Shown here one piece after another: positions 1-9,787 of a stretch of DNA of 64,000 nucleotides. Source of the DNA: Halomonas aestuarii (lineage in GTDB: Bacteria; Pseudomonadota; Gammaproteobacteria; Pseudomonadales; Halomonadaceae); NCBI RefSeq assembly GCF_001886615.1, contig NZ_CP018139.1, positions 2,232,001 through 2,296,000 of the forward strand. The letters are read 5' to 3'. The notes under the pieces are model-generated. The model did no database searches and was not told where the DNA came from. It saw only the letters and a program-made list of their open reading frames with translations. Each line of letters starts with the position of its first letter. The first letter of the stretch is position 1. Both the position numbers and the translations under genes were made by a program.

Positions 1-1
1 C

Positions 2-1690
2 GGCTTCTGGTCGCTGGAATCCTGGGGCGGCGCCACCTTTGACGCCTGTATCCGCTACCTCGGCGAGGATCCGTGGGAGCGGATACGGGCGTTGAAGGAG
101 GCGATGCCCAACACCCCCCAGCAGATGCTGCTGCGCGGCCAGAACCTGCTCGGCTACCGCCACTACGGCGACGACCTCGTGGACAGGTTCGTCGAGCGGG
201 CGAAGACCAACGGGGTGGATGTCTTCCGTGTCTTCGATGCCATGAACGACCCGCGCAACCTCGAGCGGGCCATCCAGGCCGTCCGCAACGTGGAAGGCCA
301 TGCCCAGGGCACGCTCTCCTACACGGTGAGCCCGGTGCATACCCTGGACGGCTGGGTCGAGCTCGGCAAGTCCATCGCCGCCATGGGGGCCGACTCCCTG
401 GCGATCAAGGACATGGCCGGTCTGCTCAAGCCCTATGATGCCTACGAACTGGTCTCCAAGCTCAAGAAGGCGGTGGATATCCCGATCCACATGCAGTGCC
501 ACGCGACGACCGGTCTCTCCACCGCCACGGCCCTCAAGGCCGCCGAGGCGGGCATCGACAACGTCGACACGGCGATCTCCTCCATGTCGATGACCTACGG
601 CCACAGCCCGACCGAGTCCATGGTCGCCATCCTCCAGGGCACCGAGCGCGATACCGGCCTGGACCTGGCGCTGCTCGAGGAGATCGCCGCCTACTTCCGC
701 GAGGTGCGCAAGAAGTACGCCGCCTTCGAGGGCTCGCTCAGGGGGATCGACTCCAGGATCCTGGTCGCCCAGGTGCCCGGCGGCATGCTCACCAACATGG
801 AAGGCCAGCTCAAGGAGCAGGGGGCCGCCGACAGGCTCGACGACGTGCTCGCCGAGATTCCGCGGGTCCGCGAGGACCTGGGCTTCATCCCGCTGGTCAC
901 GCCGACCTCGCAGATCGTCGGCACCCAGGCGGTGATGAACGTGATGATGGGGGAGCGGTACAAGTCCATCTCCAAGGAGGTCCAGGCGATCCTCAAGGGC
1001 GAGTATGGCGCCGCACCTGCCCCGTTCAACCAGGAGCTGCAGGCACGCGTGCTGGACGGGGGCGAGCCGATCACCTGCCGCCCGGCCGACCGGCTCGAGC
1101 CCGAGATGGACAAGATGACCGCCGAGCTCAAGGAGAAGGCCAAGGCCAAGGGCATCCGCCTGGCCGAGGGGGAGCGAGAGATCGACGATGTCCTCACCTA
1201 TGCGCTCTTCCCGCAGATCGGCCTCAAGTTCCTCCAGAACCGCGACAATCCCGACGCCTTCGAGCCGGCGCCCCAGGCCCCCGACCAGCAGGCGACCCCC
1301 GCGGCGGCCGCTCCGGGTAAGGGCGTGACCGAGTCCCGGACGCCGGCGGGGCCCGAGACCTACACCGTCACCGTCAACGGCAAGCAGTACGTGGTCGAGG
1401 TCGCCGAAGGCGGCGAGATCGGCCAGGTGACCGAGCAGGCCGGCAGCCAGTCGGCCGCGGCTGCGCCGGCGGCCCCCACCGGAGAGGCCATCACCGCGCC
1501 GCTGGCCGGCAACATCTTCAAGGTCAACGTCCGTCCCGGTGACGCGGTCGAGGACGGGGACGTGGTGATCATCCTCGAGGCCATGAAGATGGAGACCGAG
1601 GTGCGGGCCAGCAGCGCCGGCACCGTGTCCGCCGTCAAGGTCAGCGAGGGCGACAGCGTCGCCGTCGGCGACGTGCTGATCGAGCTCTGA
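2..1690 (+). CDS. oadA: Oxaloacetate decarboxylase alpha subunit, 5' truncated
   Basis: Biotin-dependent carboxyltransferase of the membrane OadGAB sodium pump; it moves CO2 from oxaloacetate to biotin, giving pyruvate. The reading frame is open from base 2 ([14 protein letters not shown]...), so the N-terminus lies outside the window. The visible 562 residues hold the C-terminal part of the TIM-barrel carboxyltransferase domain (GGMLTNM near base 780), the conserved post-barrel domain, an Ala/Pro-rich linker around 1270-1500, and a biotinyl domain with the biotinylation motif EAMKMET (Lys codon 1586-1588). oadB follows after 11 bases, as expected for an oad operon. A pyruvate carboxylase subunit B is the alternative, but the adjacent OadB decides for OadA. 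Confidence 0.96.
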   Translation, partial: GFWSLESWGGATFDACIRYLGEDPWERIRALKEAMPNTPQQMLLRGQNLLGYRHYGDDLVDRFVERAKTNGVDVFRVFDAMNDPRNLERAIQAVRNVEGHAQGTLSYTVSPVHTLDGWVELGKSIAAMGADSLAIKDMAGLLKPYDAYELVSKLKKAVDIPIHMQCHATTGLSTATALKAAEAGIDNVDTAISSMSMTYGHSPTESMVAILQGTERDTGLDLALLEEIAAYFREVRKKYAAFEGSLRGIDSRILVAQVPGGMLTNMEGQLKEQGAADRLDDVLAEIPRVREDLGFIPLVTPTSQIVGTQAVMNVMMGERYKSISKEVQAILKGEYGAAPAPFNQELQARVLDGGEPITCRPADRLEPEMDKMTAELKEKAKAKGIRLAEGEREIDDVLTYALFPQIGLKFLQNRDNPDAFEPAPQAPDQQATPAAAAPGKGVTESRTPAGPETYTVTVNGKQYVVEVAEGGEIGQVTEQAGSQSAAAAPAAPTGEAITAPLAGNIFKVNVRPGDAVEDGDVVIILEAMKMETEVRASSAGTVSAVKVSEGDSVAVGDVLIEL

Positions 1691-1701
1691 GGACGGTTTC
1701 C

Positions 1702-3027
1702 ATGACGGACAAGTTATTGACCCTCTGGACCGGCTCGGGGCTCTATAACCTGAGCCTCGGCCAGGCCGTGATGGTGCTGGTGGGGCTGCTGCTGCTCTAC
1801 CTGGCCATCCACAAGAAGTTCGAGCCGCTGCTGCTGGTGCCGATCGGCTTCGGCGGCATCCTCGCCAACATCCCCGAGGCGGGGCTGGCGCTGTCGGCCG
1901 CCGAGCAGGCGGTCCACCTGGCGCGGCCCGCCGTGCTCGAGCAGATCGCCTCGGCCCTGCAGCTCAGCCTGGACCCGGCCGCCGGCCTCGAGGCCTGGCG
2001 GCACAGCCTGGGCGAGGTGCTCCATGGCGACATCTCGCCGGCCCTGGTGCGCGCGGCCAACGACGTGGCCATGGACGGCGGCTACTCCCACGGCATGCTC
2101 TACCAGTTCTACAGCGTGGCCATCGCCTCGGGCATCGCCCCGCTGGTGATCTTCATGGGCGTGGGCGCGATGACCGACTTCGGCCCGCTGCTGGCCAACC
2201 CGCGCACCCTGTTCCTGGGGGCGGCCGCGCAGTTCGGCATCTTCGCCACCCTGCTCGGGGCGGTGGGCATGACGGCGATGGGCTGGATGGACTTCTCGCT
2301 CAACCAGGCCGCCGCCATCGGCATCATCGGCGGCGCCGACGGGCCCACCTCGATCTACGTCTCGAGCATCCTGGCGCCGGAGCTGCTGGGGGCCATCGCC
2401 GTGGCCTCCTACTCCTACATGGCGCTGGTGCCGCTGATCCAGCCGCCGATCATGAAGGCGCTGACCAGCAAGCGGGAGCGCGAGATCACCATGACCCAGC
2501 TGCGCCCGGTCTCCAAGCTGGAGAAGATCGTCTTCCCGCTGGCGCTGCTGCTCCTGGTGGTGCTGTTCCTGCCCGACGCGGCGCCGCTGCTGGGGATGTT
2601 CTGCTTCGGCAACCTGCTGCGCGAGTGCGGCGTGGTGGAGCGCCTCTCCGACACCACCCAGAACGCCCTGATCAACACCGTGACGATCTTCCTGGGGCTG
2701 TCGGTGGGGTCCAAGCTGATGGCCGACCGCTTCCTGGCGGTGGAGACCCTGGGCATCCTGGCGCTGGGCATGGTGGCCTTCGCCATCGGCACGGCCTGCG
2801 GCATCCTGATGGCCAAGCTGATGAACGCCGTCAGCAAGATGCCGATCAACCCGCTGATCGGGTCCGCGGGGGTCTCGGCGGTGCCCATGGCGGCGCGAGT
2901 CTCCAACAAGGTGGGGCTCGAGGCCAATCCCCACAACTTCCTGCTGATGCATGCCATGGGGCCCAACGTGGCCGGGGTGATCGGCTCGGCGGTGGCCGCC
3001 GGGGTGATGATCAAGTACCTCGGCTGA
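1702..3027 (+). CDS. oadB: Oxaloacetate decarboxylase beta subunit (Na+ pump)
   Basis: Integral membrane subunit (441 aa, normal size) that decarboxylates carboxybiotin and couples this to sodium export. Multiple hydrophobic segments are visible. The family motif [13 protein letters not shown] around base 2320-2360 contains the Asp implicated in Na+ and carboxybiotin handling, and the Asn/Gly-rich re-entrant segments ([17 protein letters not shown]) are present near 2850-2900. It starts 11 bases after oadA with GGACGG upstream, and the transcription unit ends at a strong hairpin about 20 bases past the stop. A sodium pump fits a halophile. OadB and the close paralogues MmdB/GcdB are hard to separate by sequence alone, so the oadA context is used. 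Confidence 0.96.
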   Translation: MTDKLLTLWTGSGLYNLSLGQAVMVLVGLLLLYLAIHKKFEPLLLVPIGFGGILANIPEAGLALSAAEQAVHLARPAVLEQIASALQLSLDPAAGLEAWRHSLGEVLHGDISPALVRAANDVAMDGGYSHGMLYQFYSVAIASGIAPLVIFMGVGAMTDFGPLLANPRTLFLGAAAQFGIFATLLGAVGMTAMGWMDFSLNQAAAIGIIGGADGPTSIYVSSILAPELLGAIAVASYSYMALVPLIQPPIMKALTSKREREITMTQLRPVSKLEKIVFPLALLLLVVLFLPDAAPLLGMFCFGNLLRECGVVERLSDTTQNALINTVTIFLGLSVGSKLMADRFLAVETLGILALGMVAFAIGTACGILMAKLMNAVSKMPINPLIGSAGVSAVPMAARVSNKVGLEANPHNFLLMHAMGPNVAGVIGSAVAAGVMIKYLG

Positions 3028-3048
3028 GGACGGGATCCGGCAATAAAA

Positions 3049-3074
3049 AACGGCGCCTTCGGGCGCCGTTCTGC
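3049..3074. terminator. Bidirectional intrinsic terminator between oadB and the IMPACT gene
   Basis: A perfect stem AACGGCGCC / GGCGCCGTT closed by a TTCG tetraloop lies between the converging oadB and IMPACT-family genes. It has A-tracts on the left and T-rich sequence on the right, so it can act in both directions. Confidence 0.85.
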
Positions 3075-3102
3075 TTTCTGGCGATCAGTCGCCGTCCAGG
3101 GG

Positions 3103-3723
3103 TCAGTCGTCGTCCGGCAGGGCGAGACGGCCCCGCAGGCGGCTCTCCAGGGCGCTCAGGTCGGCGGGCGCGTCGCTCGGCCAGCCCACCGTCAGCAGGA
3201 CGCCCTCGGCGCCATAGTCGGCCTGCTCGACCGGGACATCCCGGTCGGCCAGCCAGGCGCGGGCCTCGGCCTCGCCGGCGAAGTCGACGCGCAGCCGAAG
3301 AGACTCGCGTTCGACCACCTCGCGTCGCGGCACGGCCTCCAGCGCCTGGGCGACGGCCCGCGAATACGCCCTGGCCAGGCCGCCGGTGCCGAGCTTGGTG
3401 CCCCCGAAGTAGCGGGTGACCACGCAGCCCACCTGGCCGAGGGCCGAGCCCTCCAGGACCTGGAACATCGGACGACCGGCGGTGCCGCCGGGCTCGCCGT
3501 CGTCGGAGAAGCCGATGGCGTTCTGCTCGCCGGGCGGGCCGGCGATGAAGGCGCTGCAGTGGTGGCTGGCGTTGGGGTGGGTACGGCGCGCCTCGGCCAG
3601 CAGCGCCTCGAAGGCCGCCGTGTCCGGCGCATGGCAGACCCAGGTGATGAAGCGGCTCTTTTCCACCTCGAGCTCGCTCTCGTGCCAACGCCCGGGCGGG
3701 AGGTCGGGTACCGCGTAGCGCAT
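3103..3723 (-). CDS. YigZ/IMPACT family protein
   Basis: 206 aa protein of the YigZ/IMPACT family (UPF0029 N-domain plus a DUF1949-like C-domain), whose bacterial members are linked to translation control or are of uncertain function. Conserved blocks visible: EVEKSRFITWV, HHCSAF, FSDDGEPGGTAGRPM and VTRYFGGTKLGTGGL. The chosen start is the ATG at 3723-3721, which overlaps the stop codon of the upstream LexA-like gene (TGATG). The two genes are therefore probably translationally coupled and, if so, both respond to the LexA box upstream. Downstream is the shared terminator with oadB. The family call is secure; the biological role is not known. Confidence 0.9.
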   Translation of the reverse strand: MRYAVPDLPPGRWHESELEVEKSRFITWVCHAPDTAAFEALLAEARRTHPNASHHCSAFIAGPPGEQNAIGFSDDGEPGGTAGRPMFQVLEGSALGQVGCVVTRYFGGTKLGTGGLARAYSRAVAQALEAVPRREVVERESLRLRVDFAGEAEARAWLADRDVPVEQADYGAEGVLLTVGWPSDAPADLSALESRLRGRLALPDDD

Positions 3724-4193
3724 CAGGCGGCCAGTTCGGTCTGGCGCACCACGCCCATGACCAGGCCGATCACCTGGATGTCGTCGTTGCTGAGGTAGAT
3801 CGGCGCCATGCGCTCGTTGGCCGGCTGCAGGCGCACGCCCGACTTCTCGATGTAGAGCTTCTTCAGGGTGACCTCCTGGTCGTTGATCATCACCACGGCG
3901 GTCTCGCCGTTCTCGGCGCTCTCGCGGCGCTCGATGATGATCACATCCCCGTCGAAGATGTTGCAATCGATCATGGAGTCGCCGCGCACCCGCAGGGCAT
4001 AGGTGTTGCGGCGAACCATGCGCGTGGGCACGTGGATGCTGCCGACCTCCGGGCAGGCCTCGATCGGCATTCCCGCCGAGACCTGACCGAGCAAGGGGAT
4101 CTCGGTCAGGTCGTCGGCCTCGATGGGTTCCCAGGCCTGGGCCAGGGGCAGGTTGGGGCGGCGCTGCAGGTACTGCGGTGTGACGTTGGGCAT
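3723..4193 (-). CDS. LexA-type S24 self-cleaving peptidase lacking the DNA-binding domain
   Basis: 156 aa. The whole protein is a LexA-like C-terminal peptidase domain. The Ala40-Gly41 scissile bond lies in GQVSAGMP, the nucleophile Ser73 in RVRGDSMID, and the general-base Lys is 111 in VTLKKL. LexA proteins are about 200 aa with a winged helix before the cleavage site; here only 40 residues precede it. The sequence around the active site and the AG cleavage site look like LexA, not UmuD, although the size is UmuD-like, and no umuC is adjacent. The start at 4193 is supported by GGGGAGA just upstream. A longer in-frame extension runs antisense to ccmA and shows no HTH. Likely SOS-induced through the upstream LexA box. 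Function unknown: decoy, co-protease substrate or polymerase accessory are all possible. Confidence 0.85.
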   Translation of the reverse strand: MPNVTPQYLQRRPNLPLAQAWEPIEADDLTEIPLLGQVSAGMPIEACPEVGSIHVPTRMVRRNTYALRVRGDSMIDCNIFDGDVIIIERRESAENGETAVVMINDQEVTLKKLYIEKSGVRLQPANERMAPIYLSNDDIQVIGLVMGVVRQTELAA

Positions 4194-4218
4194 GCGATGT
4201 CTCCCCGGTCGTCGAAAC

Positions 4219-4234
4219 CTGATGATACATACAG
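4219..4234 (-). promoter_or_regulatory. LexA (SOS) box
   Basis: Read on the minus strand this is CTGTATGTATCATCAG, a full match to the gammaproteobacterial LexA core CTG-N10-CAG with an AT-rich centre. It lies 26 bases upstream of the chosen start of the LexA-like peptidase gene and just downstream of the candidate promoter. Confidence 0.75.
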
Positions 4235-4243
4235 TGTTCATCG

Positions 4244-4271
4244 AGCATAGCAGCAGGCCGGGAACTGGCAA
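4244..4271 (-). promoter_or_regulatory. Candidate sigma70 promoter of the LexA-like/IMPACT operon
   Basis: On the minus strand TTGCCA (4271-4266) and TATGCT (4249-4244) are spaced 16 bases apart. This places the start of transcription right at the LexA box, the expected geometry for LexA repression. The hexamers are imperfect. Confidence 0.45.
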
Positions 4272-4397
4272 GGAAATCTGTCCACGCAAGGCTTGATCCA
4301 GGGCAGGTGTGACCGGCTGACGCAACCCTCTCGACTGGTAGCCAGGGCCCTTTCCGTGTAGAGTTCCGGGCGGAATTATCCATGCCGGGAGTGTGCC

Positions 4398-5042
4398 TTG
4401 AGCCTGCGTCTGCAAGCCCGAAAGCTGGCCTGTGAGCGGGACGATCGCTGGCTGTTTCGTGACCTGGATCTGGATATCCATGCCGGCGAGATCGTGCGTG
4501 TGGAAGGCCCCAACGGCAGTGGCAAGACCACCCTGCTGAAGATCCTCTCCGGGCAGTTGGCCGATTTTGAGGGCGAGCTCTACTGGAACGAGCACCCCCT
4601 GCGGCGGACCCGGCAGGACTTCCTGGCCAACCTGCTCTATCTGGGGCATGCCCCGGGGGTCAAGGCGGCCCTGACGCCGCTGGAGAACCTCGCCTGGTAC
4701 CAGGCCCTGGCGGGCGAGCCCGATGATGAGCCCGCCCGCTTCGCGGCGCTGGCAGCCCTGGGGCTCGTCGGCTTCGAGGACCTGCCCGCCGGCCAGCTGT
4801 CCGCCGGGCAACAGCGGCGCGTGGCCCTGGCCCGGCTGGAACTGATCCCGCGCGCGCTGTGGGTGCTCGACGAGCCGTTCACCGCCATCGACCGGGACGG
4901 CGTGGAGGCCCTGGAGGCGCGGCTGTCGGCCCATGCCCGGCGCGGGGGCTGCGTGCTGGTCACGACCCACCATGAACTCGCCGACTCGCCGGTACTGCGG
5001 CGGATCCGGCTCGGGGAGGGAGTCGACGATGCCGGACGCTGA
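4398..5042 (+). CDS. ccmA: Cytochrome c maturation ATP-binding protein CcmA
   Basis: ATPase of the CcmABCD complex, which releases holo-CcmE from CcmC during System I cytochrome c maturation. 214 aa with Walker A GPNGSGKTT (37-45), ABC signature LSAGQQ (134-139) and Walker B LWVLDEP (154-160). The only in-frame start with a good ribosome site is TTG at 4398, preceded by GGGAGTG. It is the first gene of a ccmA-I operon, and its end overlaps ccmB by 14 bases. Confidence 0.97.
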   Translation: MSLRLQARKLACERDDRWLFRDLDLDIHAGEIVRVEGPNGSGKTTLLKILSGQLADFEGELYWNEHPLRRTRQDFLANLLYLGHAPGVKAALTPLENLAWYQALAGEPDDEPARFAALAALGLVGFEDLPAGQLSAGQQRRVALARLELIPRALWVLDEPFTAIDRDGVEALEARLSAHARRGGCVLVTTHHELADSPVLRRIRLGEGVDDAGR

Positions 5043-5772
5043 GCCGCACCTGGCCCCCGAAACGGATGCCGTCCGCCTGTTCCGGGAACCCGAGGGCGGC
5101 GCCGGGGTCGCAATCCGGGCGACACTGAAACGCGACCTGGTGCTGCTGATGCGTCGGCGCAGCGAGGTGCTAAACCCGCTGGTGTTCTTCGCCCTGGTGA
5201 TCACCCTGTTCCCGATCGGCATCTCGCCGGACCCGGCACTGCTGGCCACCATCGCGCCGGGCCTGCTGTGGGTGGCGGCCCTGCTGGCGGCCCTGCTGTC
5301 CCTGGACAGCCTGTTTCGCAGCGATTACGACGACGGCTCCCTGGAGCAGCTGCTGCTCTCTCCCCAGCCGCTGCCGGCGCTGGCGCTGGCCAAGGTGGCG
5401 GTGCACTGGCTGCTGACGGGCCTGCCGCTGTCGCTGATGGCACCGGTACTGGGGATCATGCTGTCGCTGCCGGCGGGCAGCTATGCCGTGCTGGCGCTGT
5501 CGCTGGCCCTGGGCAGCGCCAGCCTGAGCCTGATCGGCGCCATCGGCGCGGCGCTGACCGTGGGGCTCTCCCGGGGCGGCGTGCTGCTCTCGCTGCTGGT
5601 GCTGCCGCTCTACATCCCGGTGCTGATCTTCGGCGCCGGGGCCGTCCAGGCGGCCATCGTCGGGGAGGGGGTCGCGGCGCACCTGGCGATCCTCGGTGCG
5701 CTCCTGGCAGTGGCCCTGATCCTGGCCCCCTGGGCGATCGCGGCGTCACTGCGCATCAGTATCAACGGTTGA
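5029..5772 (+). CDS. ccmB: Heme exporter membrane protein CcmB
   Basis: Membrane subunit of the CcmABCD complex. 247 aa, about six hydrophobic helices, with the typical N-terminal [20 protein letters not shown] block and the [21 protein letters not shown] motif. The ATG at 5029, preceded by GGGAGGGAG, gives the family's normal length; an open reading frame running further upstream is out-of-frame ccmA sequence. It overlaps ccmA by 14 bases and is followed by ccmC after 14 bases. Confidence 0.95.
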   Translation: MPDAEPHLAPETDAVRLFREPEGGAGVAIRATLKRDLVLLMRRRSEVLNPLVFFALVITLFPIGISPDPALLATIAPGLLWVAALLAALLSLDSLFRSDYDDGSLEQLLLSPQPLPALALAKVAVHWLLTGLPLSLMAPVLGIMLSLPAGSYAVLALSLALGSASLSLIGAIGAALTVGLSRGGVLLSLLVLPLYIPVLIFGAGAVQAAIVGEGVAAHLAILGALLAVALILAPWAIAASLRISING

Positions 5773-5786
5773 GGAAGACAATCGGC

Positions 5787-6527
5787 ATGTGGGCCTTCAT
5801 ACACAAGCTCGGATCCCCCAAGTGGTTCTATGGCATCAGCGCGCGGCTCTCGCCCGGATTCTGGGTGGCGGCCGTGGTGCTGATCGCGGTCGGCAGCGTC
5901 TGGGGGCTGGCCTTCGCGCCGGCCGACTACCAGCAGGGCAACAGTTTCCGCATCATCTACGTGCACGTGCCCGCGGCCTTCCTGGCCCAGTCCATCTTCG
6001 TCAGCATGGCGGTGGCCGGCTTCATCTTCATGGTCTGGAAGATCAAGGTCGCCGACATGGCCGCGGCGATGATGGCCCCGCTGGGGGCCGCCATGACCTT
6101 CGTGGCGCTTTTCTCCGGAGCGGTCTGGGGCGTGCCCACCTGGGGGACCTGGTGGATGTGGGATGCCCGCCTCACCTCGATGCTGATCCTGCTGTTCCTC
6201 TATTTCGGCGTCATCGCCCTGCGCGGCGCCTTCTCGAGCCGTGACAGCGCCTCCCGCGCCGCCTCCGTGCTGGCCATGGTCGGCGTGATCAACATCCCCA
6301 TCATCAAGTACTCGGTGGACTGGTGGTACACCCTGCACCAGCCCGCCACCTTCAGCGTCACCTCGCGCCCGGCCATGCCCCTGGAGATGTGGGTGCCGCT
6401 GCTGATCATGGTGCTGGGCTTCTATTGCTTCTTCATCGCGGTGACCCTGATGCGGACCCGCAGCGAGATCCTGCGTCGCGAGTCAAACAAGCGCTGGGTG
6501 CGTGAGCTGGCCGGGGAGGTGACCTGA
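5787..6527 (+). CDS. ccmC: Heme exporter protein CcmC
   Basis: Membrane heme-handling protein that loads heme onto CcmE. 246 aa with six predicted membrane segments and the tryptophan-rich WWD-type motif [17 protein letters not shown] near bases 6127-6178, flanked by conserved His residues ([14 protein letters not shown]). The ATG at 5787 gives the standard family N-terminus. Its stop codon overlaps the ccmD start (TGATG). Confidence 0.97.
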   Translation: MWAFIHKLGSPKWFYGISARLSPGFWVAAVVLIAVGSVWGLAFAPADYQQGNSFRIIYVHVPAAFLAQSIFVSMAVAGFIFMVWKIKVADMAAAMMAPLGAAMTFVALFSGAVWGVPTWGTWWMWDARLTSMLILLFLYFGVIALRGAFSSRDSASRAASVLAMVGVINIPIIKYSVDWWYTLHQPATFSVTSRPAMPLEMWVPLLIMVLGFYCFFIAVTLMRTRSEILRRESNKRWVRELAGEVT

Positions 6528-6751
6528 TGGCGTTCGATTCCCTGTCGGCCTTCCTGGCCATGGGCGGGCACGGGGCCTATGTGTGGTCGGCCTGGGGCCT
6601 GACCGGGCTGCTGCTGGTCGGCGTGGTGGTCCATGCCCGCGCGGAGCGTCGCGCGCTGCTGCGGGACCTGCGCCGTCGGGCGCGGCGCGAGCAGCGCCGC
6701 GGCGCCTCGACTCCGGTTTCCCATCAAGAGGGCCATGCCCGTGAGAGCTAA
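6527..6751 (+). CDS. ccmD: Heme exporter protein CcmD
   Basis: Small single-span membrane protein that helps release holo-CcmE. 74 aa with FLAMGGHGAYVWSAWGLT, a typical CcmD N-terminal segment, then one hydrophobic helix and a strongly basic cytoplasmic tail (RRALLRDLRRRARREQRR). It overlaps ccmC by one base and ccmE by 17 bases. The tail is Arg-rich, as is usual for the family. Confidence 0.93.
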   Translation: MAFDSLSAFLAMGGHGAYVWSAWGLTGLLLVGVVVHARAERRALLRDLRRRARREQRRGASTPVSHQEGHARES

Positions 6752-7247
6752 ACGCAAGCAGAAACTGTTCGTCATCCTGGGGCTGGTCTCGCTGGCGGCC
6801 ATCGCCGTGGGCCTGACCCTCTATGCCTTGCGCAGCAACATCAACCTCTTCTTCAGCCCGGTGCAGATCGCCGGCGGGGATGCCCCCCTCGAGCGCCAGA
6901 TCCGCGCCGGCGGCATGGTCCGCGAGGGCACGGTGTCCCGGGACCAAGACAGCCTCGAGGTGGTATTCACCGTCACCGACTATGTCGAGGACGTCGAGGT
7001 GCGCTACAGCGGCATCCTGCCCGACCTCTTCCGCGAGGGGCAGGGCGTGGTGGTGGTCGGCGAACTCCAGCAGGGTGGCTGGCTGCGCGCCGACCAGGTG
7101 CTGGCCAAGCACGACGAGAACTACATGCCCCCCGAGGTCGCCCAGGCACTGGAGGAAGCCGGCTATTCGCCGGAGGACTACCAGGCCAAGGCCGCCGAGG
7201 TGGGCGAGCGGTTGAAGGCGCAGGGTGACGGCGCCAGCCAGAACTGA
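6735..7247 (+). CDS. ccmE: Periplasmic heme chaperone CcmE
   Basis: Heme chaperone that binds heme covalently in the periplasm and hands it to CcmF/H. 170 aa: a basic N-terminus, one membrane anchor (residues about 11-31), then an OB-fold. The heme-binding motif AKHDENYMPPE supplies the covalent ligand His126 and the nearby Tyr130. The ATG at 6735 inside ccmD gives the standard N-terminus (MPVRAKRKQK). ccmF begins 12 bases downstream. Confidence 0.97.
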   Translation: MPVRAKRKQKLFVILGLVSLAAIAVGLTLYALRSNINLFFSPVQIAGGDAPLERQIRAGGMVREGTVSRDQDSLEVVFTVTDYVEDVEVRYSGILPDLFREGQGVVVVGELQQGGWLRADQVLAKHDENYMPPEVAQALEEAGYSPEDYQAKAAEVGERLKAQGDGASQN

Positions 7248-7259
7248 TCCGGAGTGTTC

Positions 7260-9263
7260 ATGCAGACCCTGATGATTCCTGAAATCGGCCACTTCGCCCT
7301 GATCCTCGCCCTGTTGATGGCGGCGGTGCAGGCGGTCATGCCGCTGGCCGGCACGGCGACCCGACGCCCGCTGTGGATGGCCTATGCGCGGCCCATGGCC
7401 ACGGGCCAGTTCCTCTTCCTGGCCATCGCCTACGCCTGCCTGACCGCCAGCTACCTGCTGGACGACTTCAGCGTGGCCAACGTGGCCAACAACTCCAACT
7501 CGCTGCTGCCCTGGTACTACAAGGCCAGCGCCGTGTGGGGCAACCACGAGGGCTCGGTGCTGCTGTGGAGCCTGATCCTCGGGGCCTGGACCTTCGCCGT
7601 CAGCCGCTTCTCCCGGGAACTGCCCCGGGACATGCTGGCCCGGGTGCTGGGCGTGATGGGGCTTGTCAGCGTCGGCTTCCTGGCCTTCGTGCTGATCACC
7701 TCCAATCCCTTCGAGCGGCTGCTGCCCAACGTTCCCCAGGATGGCGCCGACCTCAACCCGCTGCTGCAGGACTTCGGCCTGATCGTCCATCCGCCGATGC
7801 TCTACATGGGCTACGTGGGCTTCTCGGTGGTCTTCGCCTTCGCCATCGCGGCCCTGCTGGGCGGCCGCCTGGATGCCGCCTGGACCCGCTGGGCACGGCC
7901 CTGGACCAACATCGCCTGGGCCTTCCTCACCGTGGGCATCGCGCTGGGCAGCTGGTGGGCCTACTACGAGCTCGGCTGGGGCGGCTGGTGGTTCTGGGAC
8001 CCGGTCGAGAACGCCTCGCTGCTGCCCTGGCTCGCGGGCACGGCGCTGATCCACTCCCTGGCGGTGACCGAGAAGCGGGGCGCCTTCAAGAGCTGGACGG
8101 TGCTGCTGGCCATCACCACCTTCTCGCTGTCGCTGCTGGGTACCTTCCTGGTGCGTTCCGGCGTGCTCACCTCGGTGCACGCCTTCGCCAACGACCCGTC
8201 CCGCGGGCTCTTCATCCTGATGTTGCTGGGCATCACCGTGGGCCTGTCGCTGCTGCTGTTCGCCCTGCGCGCCCCGCGGGTCAGCCACCAGGTCGGCTTC
8301 AGCTGGCTGTCCCGCGATGCCCTGCTGCTGATCAACAACATCCTGCTGGTGATCATGACCGTCACGGTGCTGCTGGGCACGGTCTATCCGCTGCTGCTCG
8401 ACGCCATGAACCTGGGCAAGATCAGCGTGGGGCCGCCCTACTTCAACACGCTGGTCGTGCCGCTGACGGTGGTGCTCTGCCTGTTCATGGGCCTCGGGCC
8501 GCTGGCGCGCTGGAAGCGGACCGGGGCCCGCGATCTGCTCAAGCGCAGCTGGCTGGCCGGTCTCCTGGCGCTGGTCATCGGGGCGCTGGCGCCGCTGCTC
8601 TATCGCGGCGAGTGGAACCTCAAGGTGAGCCTGGGCGTGCTGGTGTCCCTGTGGATCGTGCTGCCCATGGCGCGCGACCTTTGGGCCAAGTGCCGTCACT
8701 CGGACGGGCGCCTGGCCGGGGCGAGGCGCCTCTCGCTGGCCTACTGGGGCATGATCCTCGGGCACCTGGGCCTGGCGGTGACCATCATCGGCGTCACCGT
8801 GGTTTCCAACTACGCCATCGAGCGCAACCTGCGCATGGGCGTCGGTGACAGCGCACAAGTGGCCGGCTACACCTTCACCATGACCGAGCTGGCGAACCGC
8901 CGCGGCCCCAACTACCTGGCCGATGCCGCCGAGGTGGAGGTGCGTCGCGGCGACAGCCGGCGCAGCTTCACCATGACCCCCGAGAAGCGCCTCTACATCG
9001 CCCGCGGCATGCCGATGACCCAGGTCGCGCTGCGCCCCGGCCTGTTCCGTGACCTTTACGTGGCCATGGGCGAGGATCTCGGGGACGGCAGCTGGGCGAT
9101 GCGCATCCAGTACAAGCCCTTCGTGCGCTGGCTCTGGCTGGGCGCGCTGCTGATGGCCAGCGGCGGCATCCTGGCCGTGGTCGACCGTCGCTACCGGCGG
9201 ACCGTGACCGCCCGCGACCCCGAGCGCGCCCCCGCCGGCAAGCCCCGGGAGGCCACCACATGA
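7260..9263 (+). CDS. ccmF: Cytochrome c heme lyase subunit CcmF
   Basis: Large membrane protein of the CcmFH(I) heme lyase that attaches heme to apocytochrome c. 667 aa, many membrane spans, and the WWD heme-handling motif GWGGWWFWDPVENAS near bases 7975-8017. A GTG at 7254 would add two residues (MF), but the ATG at 7260 follows GGAG and matches the family. It overlaps ccmG by four bases (ATGA). Confidence 0.97.
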   Translation: MQTLMIPEIGHFALILALLMAAVQAVMPLAGTATRRPLWMAYARPMATGQFLFLAIAYACLTASYLLDDFSVANVANNSNSLLPWYYKASAVWGNHEGSVLLWSLILGAWTFAVSRFSRELPRDMLARVLGVMGLVSVGFLAFVLITSNPFERLLPNVPQDGADLNPLLQDFGLIVHPPMLYMGYVGFSVVFAFAIAALLGGRLDAAWTRWARPWTNIAWAFLTVGIALGSWWAYYELGWGGWWFWDPVENASLLPWLAGTALIHSLAVTEKRGAFKSWTVLLAITTFSLSLLGTFLVRSGVLTSVHAFANDPSRGLFILMLLGITVGLSLLLFALRAPRVSHQVGFSWLSRDALLLINNILLVIMTVTVLLGTVYPLLLDAMNLGKISVGPPYFNTLVVPLTVVLCLFMGLGPLARWKRTGARDLLKRSWLAGLLALVIGALAPLLYRGEWNLKVSLGVLVSLWIVLPMARDLWAKCRHSDGRLAGARRLSLAYWGMILGHLGLAVTIIGVTVVSNYAIERNLRMGVGDSAQVAGYTFTMTELANRRGPNYLADAAEVEVRRGDSRRSFTMTPEKRLYIARGMPMTQVALRPGLFRDLYVAMGEDLGDGSWAMRIQYKPFVRWLWLGALLMASGGILAVVDRRYRRTVTARDPERAPAGKPREATT

Positions 9264-9787
9264 GGCGTCGACTGCTGCTGCTGCTGCCGCTGATCGGCTT
9301 CCTCGTGCTGGGTGTCTTCCTCTACATGGGACTGTCGATCAACCCCTTCGAGCGCGACTCGGCGCTGATGGCCCGGCCGTTCCCGTCCTTCGAGCTGACC
9401 ACCCTGGAGGATCCCGAGCGGGTCGTGGACGAATCCCTGCTCGAGGGCGAGGTCACCCTGGTCAACGTCTGGGGCGAATGGTGCCCCACCTGCAAGCAGG
9501 AGATGCCCCAGCTGCTCGATCTCGCCGAGCGCGGCGTGCGCCTGGTCGGGGTCGACTACAAGGACACCCGGGAGAAGGGCAGCGACTTCCTGCGCGAGTT
9601 CGGCAACCCCTTCGAGGTCAACATCTTCGACCCGGAGGGCAGCCTGGGCTTCGACCTGGGGGTCTACGGCGCCCCGGAGACCTTCCTGGTCGATCGTGAC
9701 GGCATCATCCGTTATCACCACACCGGCTATATCCGGCCGGAGGACGTCCGCGAGACCATACTGCCGGAGGTGGAAGCATGGCGCTGA
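9260..9787 (+). CDS. ccmG: Thiol:disulfide interchange protein CcmG/DsbE
   Basis: Membrane-anchored periplasmic thioredoxin that reduces the apocytochrome/CcmH thiols. 175 aa: N-terminal signal anchor (LLLLLPLIGFLVLGVF), thioredoxin fold with active site WGEWCPTCK (Cys75, Cys78), the conserved GVDYKD region, and the cis-Pro side of the fold at GAPETFLVD. It overlaps ccmF by four bases and ccmH by ten. Confidence 0.96.
   Translation: MRRRLLLLLPLIGFLVLGVFLYMGLSINPFERDSALMARPFPSFELTTLEDPERVVDESLLEGEVTLVNVWGEWCPTCKQEMPQLLDLAERGVRLVGVDYKDTREKGSDFLREFGNPFEVNIFDPEGSLGFDLGVYGAPETFLVDRDGIIRYHHTGYIRPEDVRETILPEVEAWR

Noticed and set aside
4194..5252. Long minus-strand open frame upstream of the LexA-like gene, giving a 509-aa reading
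   Set aside because: It is antisense to ccmA/ccmB, has no HTH or other domain, and the GGGGAGA-supported start at 4193 explains the conserved part.
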